Assembly (NCBI RefSeq): GCF_002813295.1
Contig: NZ_PHUE01000001.1
Coordinates: forward strand, 2,914,001-2,978,000
Reading direction: 5' to 3'
From: Flavobacterium sp. 5
GTDB lineage: Bacteria; Bacteroidota; Bacteroidia; Flavobacteriales; Flavobacteriaceae
DNA: 64,000 bases
How positions within the stretch are numbered: the stretch's first letter is position 1; each line of letters starts with the position of its first letter. The notes below the pieces were generated by a model that ran no database searches, was not told the origin of the DNA, and saw nothing but the letters and a program-made list of their open reading frames with translations. A program made the position numbers and the translations under genes. Positions 1 through 8,038 of the stretch are shown in pieces.

Positions 1-102
1 AATTAAATGATTAATTAACATAAAACACTTATAAAGTTAGTTAATTGTTAATCAAGTAATTACGATATCTAAGTTTATTTTGAGAGAAAAATTAAAGATC
101 GT

Positions 103-1338
103 TTAGTTTTCCTTATTTAACGGTAATTCAGCAACTACAAAGGTACTTCCGCCTATATAAATAAAATCTTCTTTTGTAGAGTTATTCTTAGCCGAGTTGT
201 ATGCTTCTATCACAGAATCATATTTATTTCCTTTTAAAGAAAAAGATAAGGCTTTTTCTTGTAATAAAGTAGCGTCTAAACCACGAGGAATATTTGGTTT
301 GCAAAAATAATATGTAGCATTTTTTGGAAACAAAGGCAGTACTTCATCTAGTTCTTTGTCATTGACTACGCCCAATACAATATGTAAGTTTGAATAGGTT
401 TCTTTTTGTATTTGATTCAGAACAATTTCGAGACCATTTTTGTTGTGCGCAGTATCGCAAATTACTTTTGGGTTTTCACCCAATTGTTGCCATCGACCCA
501 ATAAACCAGTATTTTTTATGACATGCAATAAACCAGATTTTATGCTCTCTGGACTTATTTTAAAATTTGTTTGCTCGTTTAGGATTTTGAAAGTTTGTAC
601 AACTGTCTTTTTATTATGTTGCTGATAATCGCCTATCAAATCCGAAGGATAAGTTTCTGAAATCAATTCTGATGCAAAATATATTTCTGCTTTATTTTCT
701 TCTGCTTTTGCTGAAAATACAGGCTTAGTTTCAGGAGTATATTCACCAATAACTACAGGAATTTCAGGCTTTATAATTCCAGCTTTTTCAGTTGCAATAG
801 ACGCCAAGGTATTGCCTAGAAATTGAACATGATCAATCCCAATATTTGTAATTACCGAAACCAAAGGAGTAATAATATTCGTAGCATCAAGTCTTCCGCC
901 CAAACCAACTTCAACAATAGCGATATCAACTTTTTCTTTTACAAAGTAATCAAAAGCCAAACCAACCGTCATTTCGAAGAAACTCATATCATTGGCTTCA
1001 AAGAAAGATTTATGTTGAGCAACAAAATCACAAACAAATTCTTCGGAGATTTCAATACCGTTAATTTTGATTCGCTCTCTAAAATCTTTTAAGTGTGGCG
1101 AAGTATATAACCCCACTTTATAACCAGCTTCTTGCAGGATCGAAGCAAGCATGTGCGAGGTAGAACCTTTGCCGTTGGTTCCTGCAACATGTATACATTT
1201 TAGTTTTTGTTCAGGGTTATCAAGATGATTGGCAAGTAAATTTACGTTGGTTAGATCTTTCTTATAAGCCGATGCTCCCTGTAATTGATACATTGGGAGT
1301 TGGTTAAACATCCAATTTGTGGTTTCTTGATAGTTCAT
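103..1338 (-). CDS. folC: Bifunctional folylpolyglutamate synthase / dihydrofolate synthase
   Basis: This cytosolic Mur-ligase-family enzyme adds glutamate to dihydropteroate and to folates, using ATP. The P-loop GTNGKGST is at about residues 53-60 and is followed by the YTSPHL segment typical of FolC. The glycine-rich VEVGLGGRLDATN segment lies near residue 145 and the C-terminal ligase domain has a CDTAHNKNG motif. At 411 residues it has normal family length and is complete, ending ...PLNKEN. It is transcribed divergently from exbB across a 129-bp gap. The family call rests on several motifs in the right order. Whether it has both activities or mainly the polyglutamylation activity cannot be read from the sequence. 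Confidence 0.95.
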   Translation of the reverse strand: MNYQETTNWMFNQLPMYQLQGASAYKKDLTNVNLLANHLDNPEQKLKCIHVAGTNGKGSTSHMLASILQEAGYKVGLYTSPHLKDFRERIKINGIEISEEFVCDFVAQHKSFFEANDMSFFEMTVGLAFDYFVKEKVDIAIVEVGLGGRLDATNIITPLVSVITNIGIDHVQFLGNTLASIATEKAGIIKPEIPVVIGEYTPETKPVFSAKAEENKAEIYFASELISETYPSDLIGDYQQHNKKTVVQTFKILNEQTNFKISPESIKSGLLHVIKNTGLLGRWQQLGENPKVICDTAHNKNGLEIVLNQIQKETYSNLHIVLGVVNDKELDEVLPLFPKNATYYFCKPNIPRGLDATLLQEKALSFSLKGNKYDSVIEAYNSAKNNSTKEDFIYIGGSTFVVAELPLNKEN

Positions 1339-1467
1339 TTATTTTTGATAAAATAGTTGTAAATTGAAATATTTTTTACTTTTTTTAGTTTAATATTACA
1401 GTGAAAAATAGTTTCTGCAAAATTGAAATATTTTTTAGAATTAACGATTATAAACCCAAAATAAAAT

Positions 1468-2160
1468 ATGTTTAGTTTTATACAATTACAAGCTGATACT
1501 CTTGCTACTGCTTCCAATGTTGTTGTGGAAAAGATAGCACCGAACACTGAAATCTCTGTTTTAGGATTTATTTTAAAAGGAGGATTTTTTCTAATTCCAA
1601 TCGCAATATTATTATTTTACACTTTTTATGTGATAATAGAAAGGTATTTATTTATCAATAAAGTGTCCAAAGTAGACCCGCTTTTAATGCGTGATGTCAA
1701 GGAACAATTGACAGCAGGAAACTTTGATTTGGCTCGTTCTATAACCGAAAGAACCAATACAGCTTCTGGAAATGTAATCAAAGAGGGGATTTTATTAATA
1801 GGTCGTCCCATCGCCGAAATTGAATCCAATATGGATCGCGCCGCCGATATCGAAATTGCTCAAATGGAACAGCATTTAGGACAATTAGGACTTATCGCAG
1901 GTATTGCACCAACCCTTGGGTTTATCGGAACAATTTCGGGAGTAATTAAGATTTTCTATAGCATCTCAGTAACCGAAAACATCAGTATTGGTAATATCTC
2001 TGGTGGTTTATACGAAAAAATGATCAGTAGTGGTTCAGGATTAATTGTGGGGATTATTGCCTATAGTGCGTATCACTTACTGAACGGAAAAATCGATAAT
2101 TATGCTTTAAAAGTGCAAAAGCAAATATTAGAATTCGTGAATATTATTCAAAAAGCATAA
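1468..2160 (+). CDS. exbB: MotA/TolQ/ExbB proton channel family protein
   Basis: This is the inner-membrane proton-channel subunit that powers TonB (or Tol-type) systems. It has 230 residues with an N-terminal extension, a first membrane segment at about residues 30-55 (GFFLIPIAILLFYTFYVI), a cytoplasmic loop, and two further membrane segments at about 135-165 and 180-205. The LGLIAGIAPTLGFIGTISG stretch is the conserved MotA/ExbB pore motif. exbD follows after only 3 bp, so the two are surely co-transcribed. tonB lies about 2 kb downstream on the opposite strand. The start ATG at 1468 gives the normal length; TolQ is an alternative name, but the ExbD partner and nearby TonB favour ExbB. Confidence 0.92.
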   Translation: MFSFIQLQADTLATASNVVVEKIAPNTEISVLGFILKGGFFLIPIAILLFYTFYVIIERYLFINKVSKVDPLLMRDVKEQLTAGNFDLARSITERTNTASGNVIKEGILLIGRPIAEIESNMDRAADIEIAQMEQHLGQLGLIAGIAPTLGFIGTISGVIKIFYSISVTENISIGNISGGLYEKMISSGSGLIVGIIAYSAYHLLNGKIDNYALKVQKQILEFVNIIQKA

Positions 2161-2163
2161 ATT

Positions 2164-2559
2164 ATGTCAATCAAAAGAAAAAGAAGATTTCACGCCGAAG
2201 TAGCCACTTCATCCTTGAGTGACATCATGTTTTTTTTGTTGCTGTTTTTCCTGATTATTTCCACTTTGGCGAATCCAAACGTTATCAAAATGACACTGCC
2301 AAAGTCTAAAACCAACGAAAAAACAAATCATCAATACATAAGTTTATCAGTTACTGAGGATAAGAAATTTTTCATCGACAAGCAACCCGTTGCTTTCGAA
2401 GAATTAGAAACTACTTTGATGTCAAAGATGAATACTCAAAAAGACCAAACGGTTATCGTAAGGATTCCGTTCAATTTGCAAGTGCAAGATTTAGTCGATG
2501 TATTGCAAATAGGAGTGAAGAACAATTTAAAATTCGTTATCGCTACAAGTCCGAAGTAA
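2164..2559 (+). CDS. exbD: Biopolymer transporter ExbD
   Basis: This 131-residue protein is the partner of ExbB in the proton-driven complex that energises outer-membrane transport. It has a short basic cytoplasmic N-terminus (MSIKRKRRFHAEV), one membrane helix at about residues 18-38 carrying the conserved aspartate in SLSDIMFFLLLFF, and a periplasmic domain with the VIVRIPFNLQVQDLVDVLQ pattern of ExbD. It starts 3 bp after the exbB stop. A hairpin with a T-run follows it, so the operon appears to end here. Length and architecture are normal. Confidence 0.93.
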   Translation: MSIKRKRRFHAEVATSSLSDIMFFLLLFFLIISTLANPNVIKMTLPKSKTNEKTNHQYISLSVTEDKKFFIDKQPVAFEELETTLMSKMNTQKDQTVIVRIPFNLQVQDLVDVLQIGVKNNLKFVIATSPK

Positions 2560-2568
2560 TAATTATTT

Positions 2569-2682
2569 GGGCGTGACTACAATAAAAAAAGGGGCTACTT
2601 TAGATTATCTAGAGTTCGCCCCCTTTTTTTATTGCGGTCGGGCTATCCGCGCCTTCGGTAGCTAGCTACTATCCCTCACGCA
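2569..2682. repeat. Candidate REP-like intergenic element
   Basis: The stretch opens with GGGCGTGAC and continues after the terminator with CGGTCGGGCTATCCGC, CCTTCGG and TACTATCCCTCACGC. It is clearly more GC-rich than its surroundings. From memory, blocks of this kind (GGGCGT..., CGGGCTATCCGC..., CTATCCCTCACGC) recur between genes in flavobacterial genomes, but that cannot be verified here. There is no coding function. Only one copy is present in the window. Confidence 0.45.
2584..2630 (+). terminator. Rho-independent terminator after exbBD
   Basis: A stem formed by AAAAAAGGGGC and GCCCCCTTTTTTT encloses a 22-nt loop and ends in a run of seven T. It lies 25 bp after the exbD stop and is probably usable in both directions. 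Confidence 0.7.
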
Positions 2683-2701
2683 CTCCAATTCCGCAAACAT
2701 A

Positions 2702-2798
2702 GTCCTTGCGAGGAACGAAGCAATCTCACTAATAAATTAATCCGTAATGCTTGAAATAAAATATATTTTGATGTGATTGCTTCGTTCCTCGCAAGGAC
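2702..2798. repeat. Perfect 24-bp inverted repeat with 49-bp spacer
   Basis: The arms lie at 2702-2725 and 2775-2798 and match perfectly. Each contains TTGCGAGGAACGAAGCAATC or its complement. The 49-bp centre is AT-rich and non-coding. A minus-strand open frame that crosses it has no protein-like features. The structure resembles a short MITE-like or dispersed palindromic element; no transposase is linked to it. Confidence 0.75.
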
Positions 2799-2848
2799 AT
2801 TCTTGTAAGAAACTAAAGTAATTGAGAAAGTAAATTCAAAATATAGAG

Positions 2849-3068
2849 GTACGAAACACCTGCTCTGTTGGTATGAAGTACCTGTCTTATTGGTGCTTCG
2901 TACCAATAGTGTTGGTGCTTAACACCTGTTTTATTGGTGGTTTTCCATAATAGTATAGGTGCTTGCTACCAATACTATTGGTTATTAGTACGAATACTAT
3001 TGGTACGAAGTACGAATGCTATTGGTTATTAGTACGAATAGTATTGGCTTTAAGTACCTGTTTTTTTT
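2849..3068. repeat. Ten-unit tandem array, 22-bp period
   Basis: Ten consecutive 22-bp units start at 2849, 2871, 2893, 2915, 2937, 2959, 2981, 3003, 3025 and 3047. Each begins with G (GT in nine of ten) and the first nine end in G, mostly TATTG or GTTG. The rough consensus is GTnnTTAGTACC followed by AATACTATTG. Units 7 and 9 differ at one position. The fifth and tenth units are the most diverged. The array has no spacers, so it is not CRISPR. It lies upstream of the orphan lipoprotein at 3182, on the same side as its probable promoter. Confidence 0.85.
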
Positions 3069-3181
3069 TAAAACGACTATATTTGAATTAAACGAATGCG
3101 AAATAAGCTTTTGCCAATCTACTCGAAATATATGCGTATTTACGGATGGTTGTTTCGTTTATAAATTAGTTAGAAACTATT

Positions 3182-3877
3182 ATGAAAAAAACACTAATCA
3201 TAACATTATCACTTCTACTTTTTAGTTGCAAAAAGGAAACTAAGATTATAAATATTGAAAATATTCACCCAAAAATTGAAAACTTAGCTGTTTTAGATAC
3301 TCTCGAGCGATTTTCTGATTCAACTAACTTCGGAATAAAAAACAAAATAGATATTTACCGAATTGGGACTAATCATAATACATTTATTAAAATTTATTTG
3401 TATGAAAAAAATATTAATTATTGTGAAATAAAAGATAGCTTAACTATAGAAGGAACTCGAATTAACGATTTAAAAGTAGAAGTAAATGATTTTAATAATG
3501 ATAATATAAAAGATATTCTTTTCACAAGCGGGATGGCAGCAAGAGGAGGAAATAATGTACAAACACTAATTCTATATTCACCCAAAAATAAATCTTTGAA
3601 TTGGATAAAAAATTCAGAAAATTTTCCAAACTTAATGTATAATGAAAAGCTCGATTGTATTGATGCATGCATATTAACAGGTGGGCAGACAACATACTTC
3701 TTAAAAATCAAGAATGATAGCTTAAAAGAATTTGCAAATGTTGACCAAAGAGATGGACGAATTATTACTGAAATTCTTGACAAAAATGGAAAATGGAAAG
3801 AAATTGAAAATATTAAAGATGAGCCTGAGAGTTTTGATAGATTTATTAATTTCAACCCAATTGAAAAAAGAAAATAA
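3182..3877 (+). CDS. Hypothetical lipoprotein with FG-GAP/VCBS-like motif
   Basis: The family is not recognised. The N-terminus MKKTLIITLSLLLFSC is a classic lipobox signal peptide with the lipidated cysteine at residue 16, so the 231-residue product should be membrane-anchored. Around residue 105 the pattern VEVNDFNNDNIKDILFTSG resembles the calcium-binding D-x-N-x-D-x-x-x-D loop of VCBS/FG-GAP repeats. The gene is flanked by the 22-bp repeat array and an RDD-family gene and interrupts the space between exbBD and tonB. Codon use is very AT-rich. It looks like an accessory insertion. Confidence 0.7.
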   Translation: MKKTLIITLSLLLFSCKKETKIINIENIHPKIENLAVLDTLERFSDSTNFGIKNKIDIYRIGTNHNTFIKIYLYEKNINYCEIKDSLTIEGTRINDLKVEVNDFNNDNIKDILFTSGMAARGGNNVQTLILYSPKNKSLNWIKNSENFPNLMYNEKLDCIDACILTGGQTTYFLKIKNDSLKEFANVDQRDGRIITEILDKNGKWKEIENIKDEPESFDRFINFNPIEKRK

Positions 3878-4021
3878 CAGTTGCCAACAGCTTGCGAGAT
3901 TGGGGTATTGGTGGAATTATCGTTTTTATTCATATATTCGTTTAGCCGAAAAGAATTGGCTCCGAAATCCCAAACCACTAGAATTTTACAAGTAATGCTA
4001 AACCACATCCTATTAAATTAA

Positions 4022-4408
4022 ATGAATAATCCAACGGCAACTTTATTAGATAGAACAAAGTCATCTACAATTGACACTTTATTACTTATAGGCGTAGCTT
4101 TCTTAATTGCTGGAATATTAAACTATTTTGAAAATGTTCCAACTTGGGTCAGAGCTTTATCATTCATTTCCCTTATAATGTACGAACCAATCTGCATAAC
4201 TTTCGGTGCAACCCTTGGAAATCACATAATGAATATCAGAATACGTAGGAGTTCTAATGATTCTAAAAAACTGAATATAGTAAGATCCTTTTTTCGTTTT
4301 ATTTCAAAATTTATTTTTGGATGGTTTTCGTATGTAACAATATTTAAAAACCCCAGAAAAAGAGCAATTCATGATTTGATAACTGGAGCAACAACAATAC
4401 AAGTTTAG
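4022..4408 (+). CDS. RDD family membrane protein
   Basis: This small integral membrane protein of 128 residues has hydrophobic segments at about 17-35, 45-65 and 92-112. The RDD-type pattern is visible: ATLLDRTKSSTIDTLLL at the N-terminus, TLGNHIMNIRI in the middle and KRAIHDLITGATTIQ at the end. RDD proteins are poorly understood; some have been linked to ion or metabolite transport, but nothing here points to a substrate. It follows the lipoprotein by about 145 bp and could share a transcript with it. Confidence 0.75.
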   Translation: MNNPTATLLDRTKSSTIDTLLLIGVAFLIAGILNYFENVPTWVRALSFISLIMYEPICITFGATLGNHIMNIRIRRSSNDSKKLNIVRSFFRFISKFIFGWFSYVTIFKNPRKRAIHDLITGATTIQV

Positions 4409-4621
4409 ATAAGAACTACTTGTAAAAGCCTTTGCTGTAATTATTTCGTCAGTTCGCTATTGCTCGAGTGGGTTTTTAGGCTGAATTTAAAGAGAGTTTT
4501 GTATTTGTAAATTTTGTATACAATGGAAAACAAGTGTTGTTATTTTACAAACTGCAAATTACAGAAAGTTACATTCGGTTGAAAAGCAGTATCGTCCTAA
4601 AATAATTTTACAATTTTTATT

Positions 4622-5524
4622 CTAATTCAAGTTGAAATTATAAACAATCTTACCAACTTGCTTTTCGGGAGCATCAGAGCTGGCGTCCCATTTGGTATTC
4701 ATAGCAGCAATTCGGGCTTGGTCTAACAAACATTTAGCAGTATTGGTAGTACCTTTTATTCCAGCAGTCGCATTGATGGTATTTCCATTTCTATCTACCG
4801 AAACCTCTACGACAACTTTACCAGATTCGTTGCAAGTATATTTGGGAGCTGGTTTGGAAAGTGCTTTTCTGTTCCCAAGCGAGTAGCCTGAGCCACCACC
4901 CGTACCGCCACCAGAACCACCGCCGCTACCTGCGCCATAACCGCTACCATTGCCAATACCGTTTCCAGTTCCGTTACCGCCACCAGTTCCTCCGCCAGAA
5001 CCACCAGTGCCATAATAGCCTGTTGCTGCCAAACTTCCGTTAGATTTTCCTTTGTTGCCGGCAGTTTTGTCATCGCCATCGCCACCTTTATTAGAACCTT
5101 TTAAGATACTAGATAAAGCGTCATTAGTAGAATTTGAAACTTTGGGTTTTACTACTTCTGGTTTTGGGGTCTCTTTTACAACGACTTCAGTTTTTTTAGG
5201 TTTCTCTTTTTGTGGAATAACAACACTTTCTTCGGTACTGTTTTCCTGAGATATAATAGATTCTTGGGGTGTACTTTTGGCAGGAGTTTGTTTGGCTTGA
5301 TTTTCGACTTTCAGCACCTCACTTTTAGTGTTTTTACCAGATCCCAAGTCACTGTCACCAAAATTTATGCTAACGCCTCCGCCACCTCCGCCACTAGCCA
5401 TCATTTCTTCTAGATTGGCAGGTGGCCAAAATCGAATGAAAAATAACAGCAATAATAAGGATGCGTAAAGGAGTATAGACAGGACTAATGATTTCTTTTG
5501 ATCGTTTGAAAGTGTAGAACTCAT
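4622..5524 (-). CDS. tonB: Energy transducer TonB, Gly-rich linker
   Basis: TonB links the ExbBD proton channel to outer-membrane receptors such as the SusC protein in this window. The 300-residue protein has an N-terminal membrane anchor at about residues 11-30, a Lys/Glu/Pro-rich periplasmic stretch at about 75-130 and an extremely Gly/Ser-rich segment at about 155-215. The C-terminal domain (about 220-300) contains GKVVVEVSVDRNGN and ends GKIVYNFNLN, as in TonB/TolA-type C-terminal folds. It converges on exbBD. The glycine linker is low-complexity and creates long spurious open frames on both strands. Confidence 0.85.
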   Translation of the reverse strand: MSSTLSNDQKKSLVLSILLYASLLLLLFFIRFWPPANLEEMMASGGGGGGVSINFGDSDLGSGKNTKSEVLKVENQAKQTPAKSTPQESIISQENSTEESVVIPQKEKPKKTEVVVKETPKPEVVKPKVSNSTNDALSSILKGSNKGGDGDDKTAGNKGKSNGSLAATGYYGTGGSGGGTGGGNGTGNGIGNGSGYGAGSGGGSGGGTGGGSGYSLGNRKALSKPAPKYTCNESGKVVVEVSVDRNGNTINATAGIKGTTNTAKCLLDQARIAAMNTKWDASSDAPEKQVGKIVYNFNLN

Positions 5525-5626
5525 TGTGGAATTTAAATTAAAAAGTGTACTTATAAAAACGTTGAAAAGTACTAAAAATTGTCAAGAATAAAAAACTGAT
5601 GGAGTGTTAAACCTTGATTAGAGAAT

Positions 5627-5672
5627 AAAAAAAACGAACCAAATAGATTTTAAAATCCAATTTGATTCGTTT
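5627..5672 (-). terminator. Terminator after the Glu/Leu-type dehydrogenase
   Basis: On the minus strand the arms AAACGAATCAAATT and the near-complement AATCTATTTGGTTCGTTT are followed by a run of T residues. It lies just past the stop at 5692. Confidence 0.65.
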
Positions 5673-5691
5673 AGAATGAAGTATAAAATGA

Positions 5692-6918
5692 TTATACTAA
5701 TTGTTTCAGGGCAATTTCAAAAGCTGTTGCGCTGATATTTGTTTTAGATGAATTTAAAGCGTGTGCTTTTTCAATTGCATTTTTGATGATTTCGGAAGTG
5801 TCATGAAAAATGGCTTCATCAGTCATTTGTACTTTCTTTTCCATGAAGTAAGCAAAAACTCTCGCCATTCCACAATTAGAAATAAAATCGGGTATCAAAC
5901 TTACTTTATGGTCCACTTCTTCCATAATTGAGCCAAAGAAAATTTCTTTATCTGCAAAAGGAACATTAGCTCCACAAGAGATTACTTCCAATCCATTAGC
6001 AATTAAGCTATCAATTTGACTTTGAGCAACTAATCTTGAAGCAGCACAAGGAGTAAATATTTCGGCACCAATGGTCCATATCTTTTGATTGATTTCTTCA
6101 AAAGGAATCATGTTTTCGGCAACTAATTTATTTCCGTCTTTGGCAAGGAATAATTTTTTTATTTCTTCAAAAGTAAAACCTTCTTCATTAATTAATCCAC
6201 CATCTCTGTCTATGATTCCAATAATTTTAGCACCCATTTCGGCAAGATAAAAAGCAGCAGCAGAACCTACATTTCCAAAACCTTGCACAATAGCTTTCTT
6301 TCCAACGATATTACCTCCATAAATGTTATAAAAATGGCGCACCGCTTCGGCAACACCATAACCAGTAATCATATCGGCTACAGTATATTTTCGGGTAACG
6401 TCTGGAGAGAATTTTGGGTTTTCAATTACTTTGATTACTCCTTGACGTAATTGTCCAATTCTATTGATTTTATCAGCTTCAGTAGGTTTGAAGTGTCCGT
6501 TGAATACACCTTCTTGCGGATGCCAAACACCACATTCTTCTGTCATAGGAATAACTTCGTGAATTTCATCAACATTCAAATCACCACCAGTTCCGTAATA
6601 ACTTTTTAATAAAGGAGAAACCGCTTTGTACCAACGTTGTAAAACACCTTTTTTGCGAGGATCATTAGGATCAAAATTAATTCCAGATTTTGCACCACCA
6701 ATTGCTGGTCCAGAAACCGAAAATTTCACTTCCATAGTTTTTGCCAATGACAAAACCTCATTCATATCAAGTCCTTTTCTCATACGAGTTCCCCCACCAG
6801 CAGCACCACCGCGGAGAGAATTTATTACTGTCCAGCCTTCGGCTTCGGTTTCAGAATCTTTCCAGTTGAAAACGATTTCAGGAGTTTTATCTTCAAATTT
6901 CTTTAGTAAATCTTTCAT
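5692..6918 (-). CDS. Glu/Leu/Phe/Val dehydrogenase family protein
   Basis: This is an amino-acid dehydrogenase that carries out reversible NAD(P)-linked oxidative deamination. The 408-residue protein has the catalytic-lysine region GGAKSGINFDP near residue 75, TGGDLNVDEI near 112 and a Rossmann core VQGFGNVGSAAAFYLAEMGA near 210-230 ending in an acidic IIDRDGG. The usual GGAKGG glycine is replaced by serine, which fits the broader family better than classical GDH. Substrate (glutamate or branched-chain amino acid) is not settled by the sequence. It is monocistronic, with terminators on both sides. Confidence 0.85.
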   Translation of the reverse strand: MKDLLKKFEDKTPEIVFNWKDSETEAEGWTVINSLRGGAAGGGTRMRKGLDMNEVLSLAKTMEVKFSVSGPAIGGAKSGINFDPNDPRKKGVLQRWYKAVSPLLKSYYGTGGDLNVDEIHEVIPMTEECGVWHPQEGVFNGHFKPTEADKINRIGQLRQGVIKVIENPKFSPDVTRKYTVADMITGYGVAEAVRHFYNIYGGNIVGKKAIVQGFGNVGSAAAFYLAEMGAKIIGIIDRDGGLINEEGFTFEEIKKLFLAKDGNKLVAENMIPFEEINQKIWTIGAEIFTPCAASRLVAQSQIDSLIANGLEVISCGANVPFADKEIFFGSIMEEVDHKVSLIPDFISNCGMARVFAYFMEKKVQMTDEAIFHDTSEIIKNAIEKAHALNSSKTNISATAFEIALKQLV

Positions 6919-7012
6919 ATTGTTGTGATATGTTTATTTTTGACAAATATATAAAAGGTTTTATGAGAAATATGCATTCATGTTTTTTTTTTGGTATTTG
7001 AATAATTTCCAT

Positions 7013-7056
7013 AAAAAAAGTGCTTTTCTATTTTTTAAAATAGATAAAAGCACTTT
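7013..7056. terminator. Bidirectional hairpin terminator
   Basis: AAAAAAAGTGCTTTT pairs with AAAAGCACTTTT, with additional pairing of CTATTTT and AAAATAG inside. It lies about 95 bp upstream of the dehydrogenase start and in the reading-through direction of no plus-strand gene, so its user is unclear. Confidence 0.5.
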
Positions 7057-7113
7057 TGTGTTTGGGACCATTCTGAATTAATAATATAAAAACCGATTTG
7101 GTTTTTTAAAATT

Positions 7114-7168
7114 AAAATGAGCATGATTTTATTGGTATTGGCAACCAACTTCAGCTCATGCTCATTTT
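7114..7168 (-). terminator. Nested hairpin downstream of the CHI-like gene
   Basis: Perfect 13-bp arms AAAATGAGCATGA and TCATGCTCATTTT lie 29 bp apart, with a smaller GGT...ACC stem inside the loop. The position, 48 bp past the stop at 7216, suits a minus-strand terminator or mRNA 3' stabiliser. Confidence 0.55.
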
Positions 7169-7215
7169 GTAAATGTGGTATTTAAATGTGTGTTTTTGGA
7201 AAAATAAAAATAGTA

Positions 7216-7800
7216 TTAGATACCTAATAAGCTATTTTTTAACTCTTCATCGACTGGCTTGTCTCCAAGCCAAATTCCGAAAAACACTTTTTTAAAATCA
7301 AATCCTGGGATTTTTCCTTTAAGATCACCATTTTTTATAATCCAAATAGAGCTGTCTGTAGTAGAATAGGTTAATTCAAAAACATCTCCTTTGGTGATTT
7401 CATCAGCTAAAAAACCTTTTAATAATTCCATTCTTGGTTTGTAACTCTCAAAATCCGCACCAGCAGATTTTTCGAATCCAGCATTCAAAGCTCTTGTTAA
7501 TTTACCTGATGAAACTAATGCAGAAGTAATTTCAATTCGGATAGACATTTCTAAGTTATCATTAATGATTTCTTTTGGATTTTGAGATAACTGACTCAAA
7601 TATAAGGCTTGAATATATACTTCAACCCACATTTTTGATCTAGATCCAGCACCATTAAGTTGTAAAGTTTTGTTCTCAAATTTCATTGTTCTAGGGATAG
7701 TTACCCCTTCAAATACGATTTGTTTTTGAGCAATTGCTTCAGAAGAAAACAAGGCAGAAACAATAAGAGTCAATCCCAATATTATTTTTTTTACAATCAT
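7216..7800 (-). CDS. Chalcone isomerase-like secreted protein
   Basis: The 194-residue protein has a Sec signal peptide ending near ...SSEAIAQ (residue 25). The mature part carries the pattern of bacterial chalcone-isomerase-like proteins: FEGVTIPRTM, then LNGAGSRSKMWVEVYIQALY and LTRALNAGFEK. The C-terminus IWLGDKPVDEELKNSLLG is also typical. Bacterial members are thought to bind fatty-acid-like ligands or have no known catalytic role, so no isomerase activity is implied. It stands alone between two hairpin-bearing gaps. Confidence 0.8.
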   Translation of the reverse strand: MIVKKIILGLTLIVSALFSSEAIAQKQIVFEGVTIPRTMKFENKTLQLNGAGSRSKMWVEVYIQALYLSQLSQNPKEIINDNLEMSIRIEITSALVSSGKLTRALNAGFEKSAGADFESYKPRMELLKGFLADEITKGDVFELTYSTTDSSIWIIKNGDLKGKIPGFDFKKVFFGIWLGDKPVDEELKNSLLGI

Positions 7801-8038
7801 AGTTATTTAATTTTAGGGCAAAAATAATGCTAAATTATTGTAAACAGCATGTTAAAATGGCATTATTTTGTTAAATGCGCATATTATAACGTTTTAGTTG
7901 GTTATTTATTGTCAAATCGCAATACGCTAGTAAATAATCACTTACATTCAAAGGAGGAAAATGTTTTTAATTCATTTTAAGGAGTAAGAATAGTTTTAAA
8001 AACGAAAAGGTTTGTTTTTACAAAAGAATGAATTCTTC

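Noticed and set aside
2676..2906. Minus-strand open frame of 76 codons
   Set aside because: It runs through the 24-bp inverted repeat and the first tandem units and has no protein-like features.
2849..3068. CRISPR array
   Set aside because: The 22-bp units touch each other directly, there are no unique spacers, and no cas gene is in the window.
3418..4008. Minus-strand open frame of 196 codons
   Set aside because: It is antisense to the lipoprotein, which has a clear lipobox start; the antisense product has no domain pattern.
4807..5085. Long open frames on both strands inside tonB
   Set aside because: They come from the low-complexity glycine-rich linker; the tonB frame explains the region fully.
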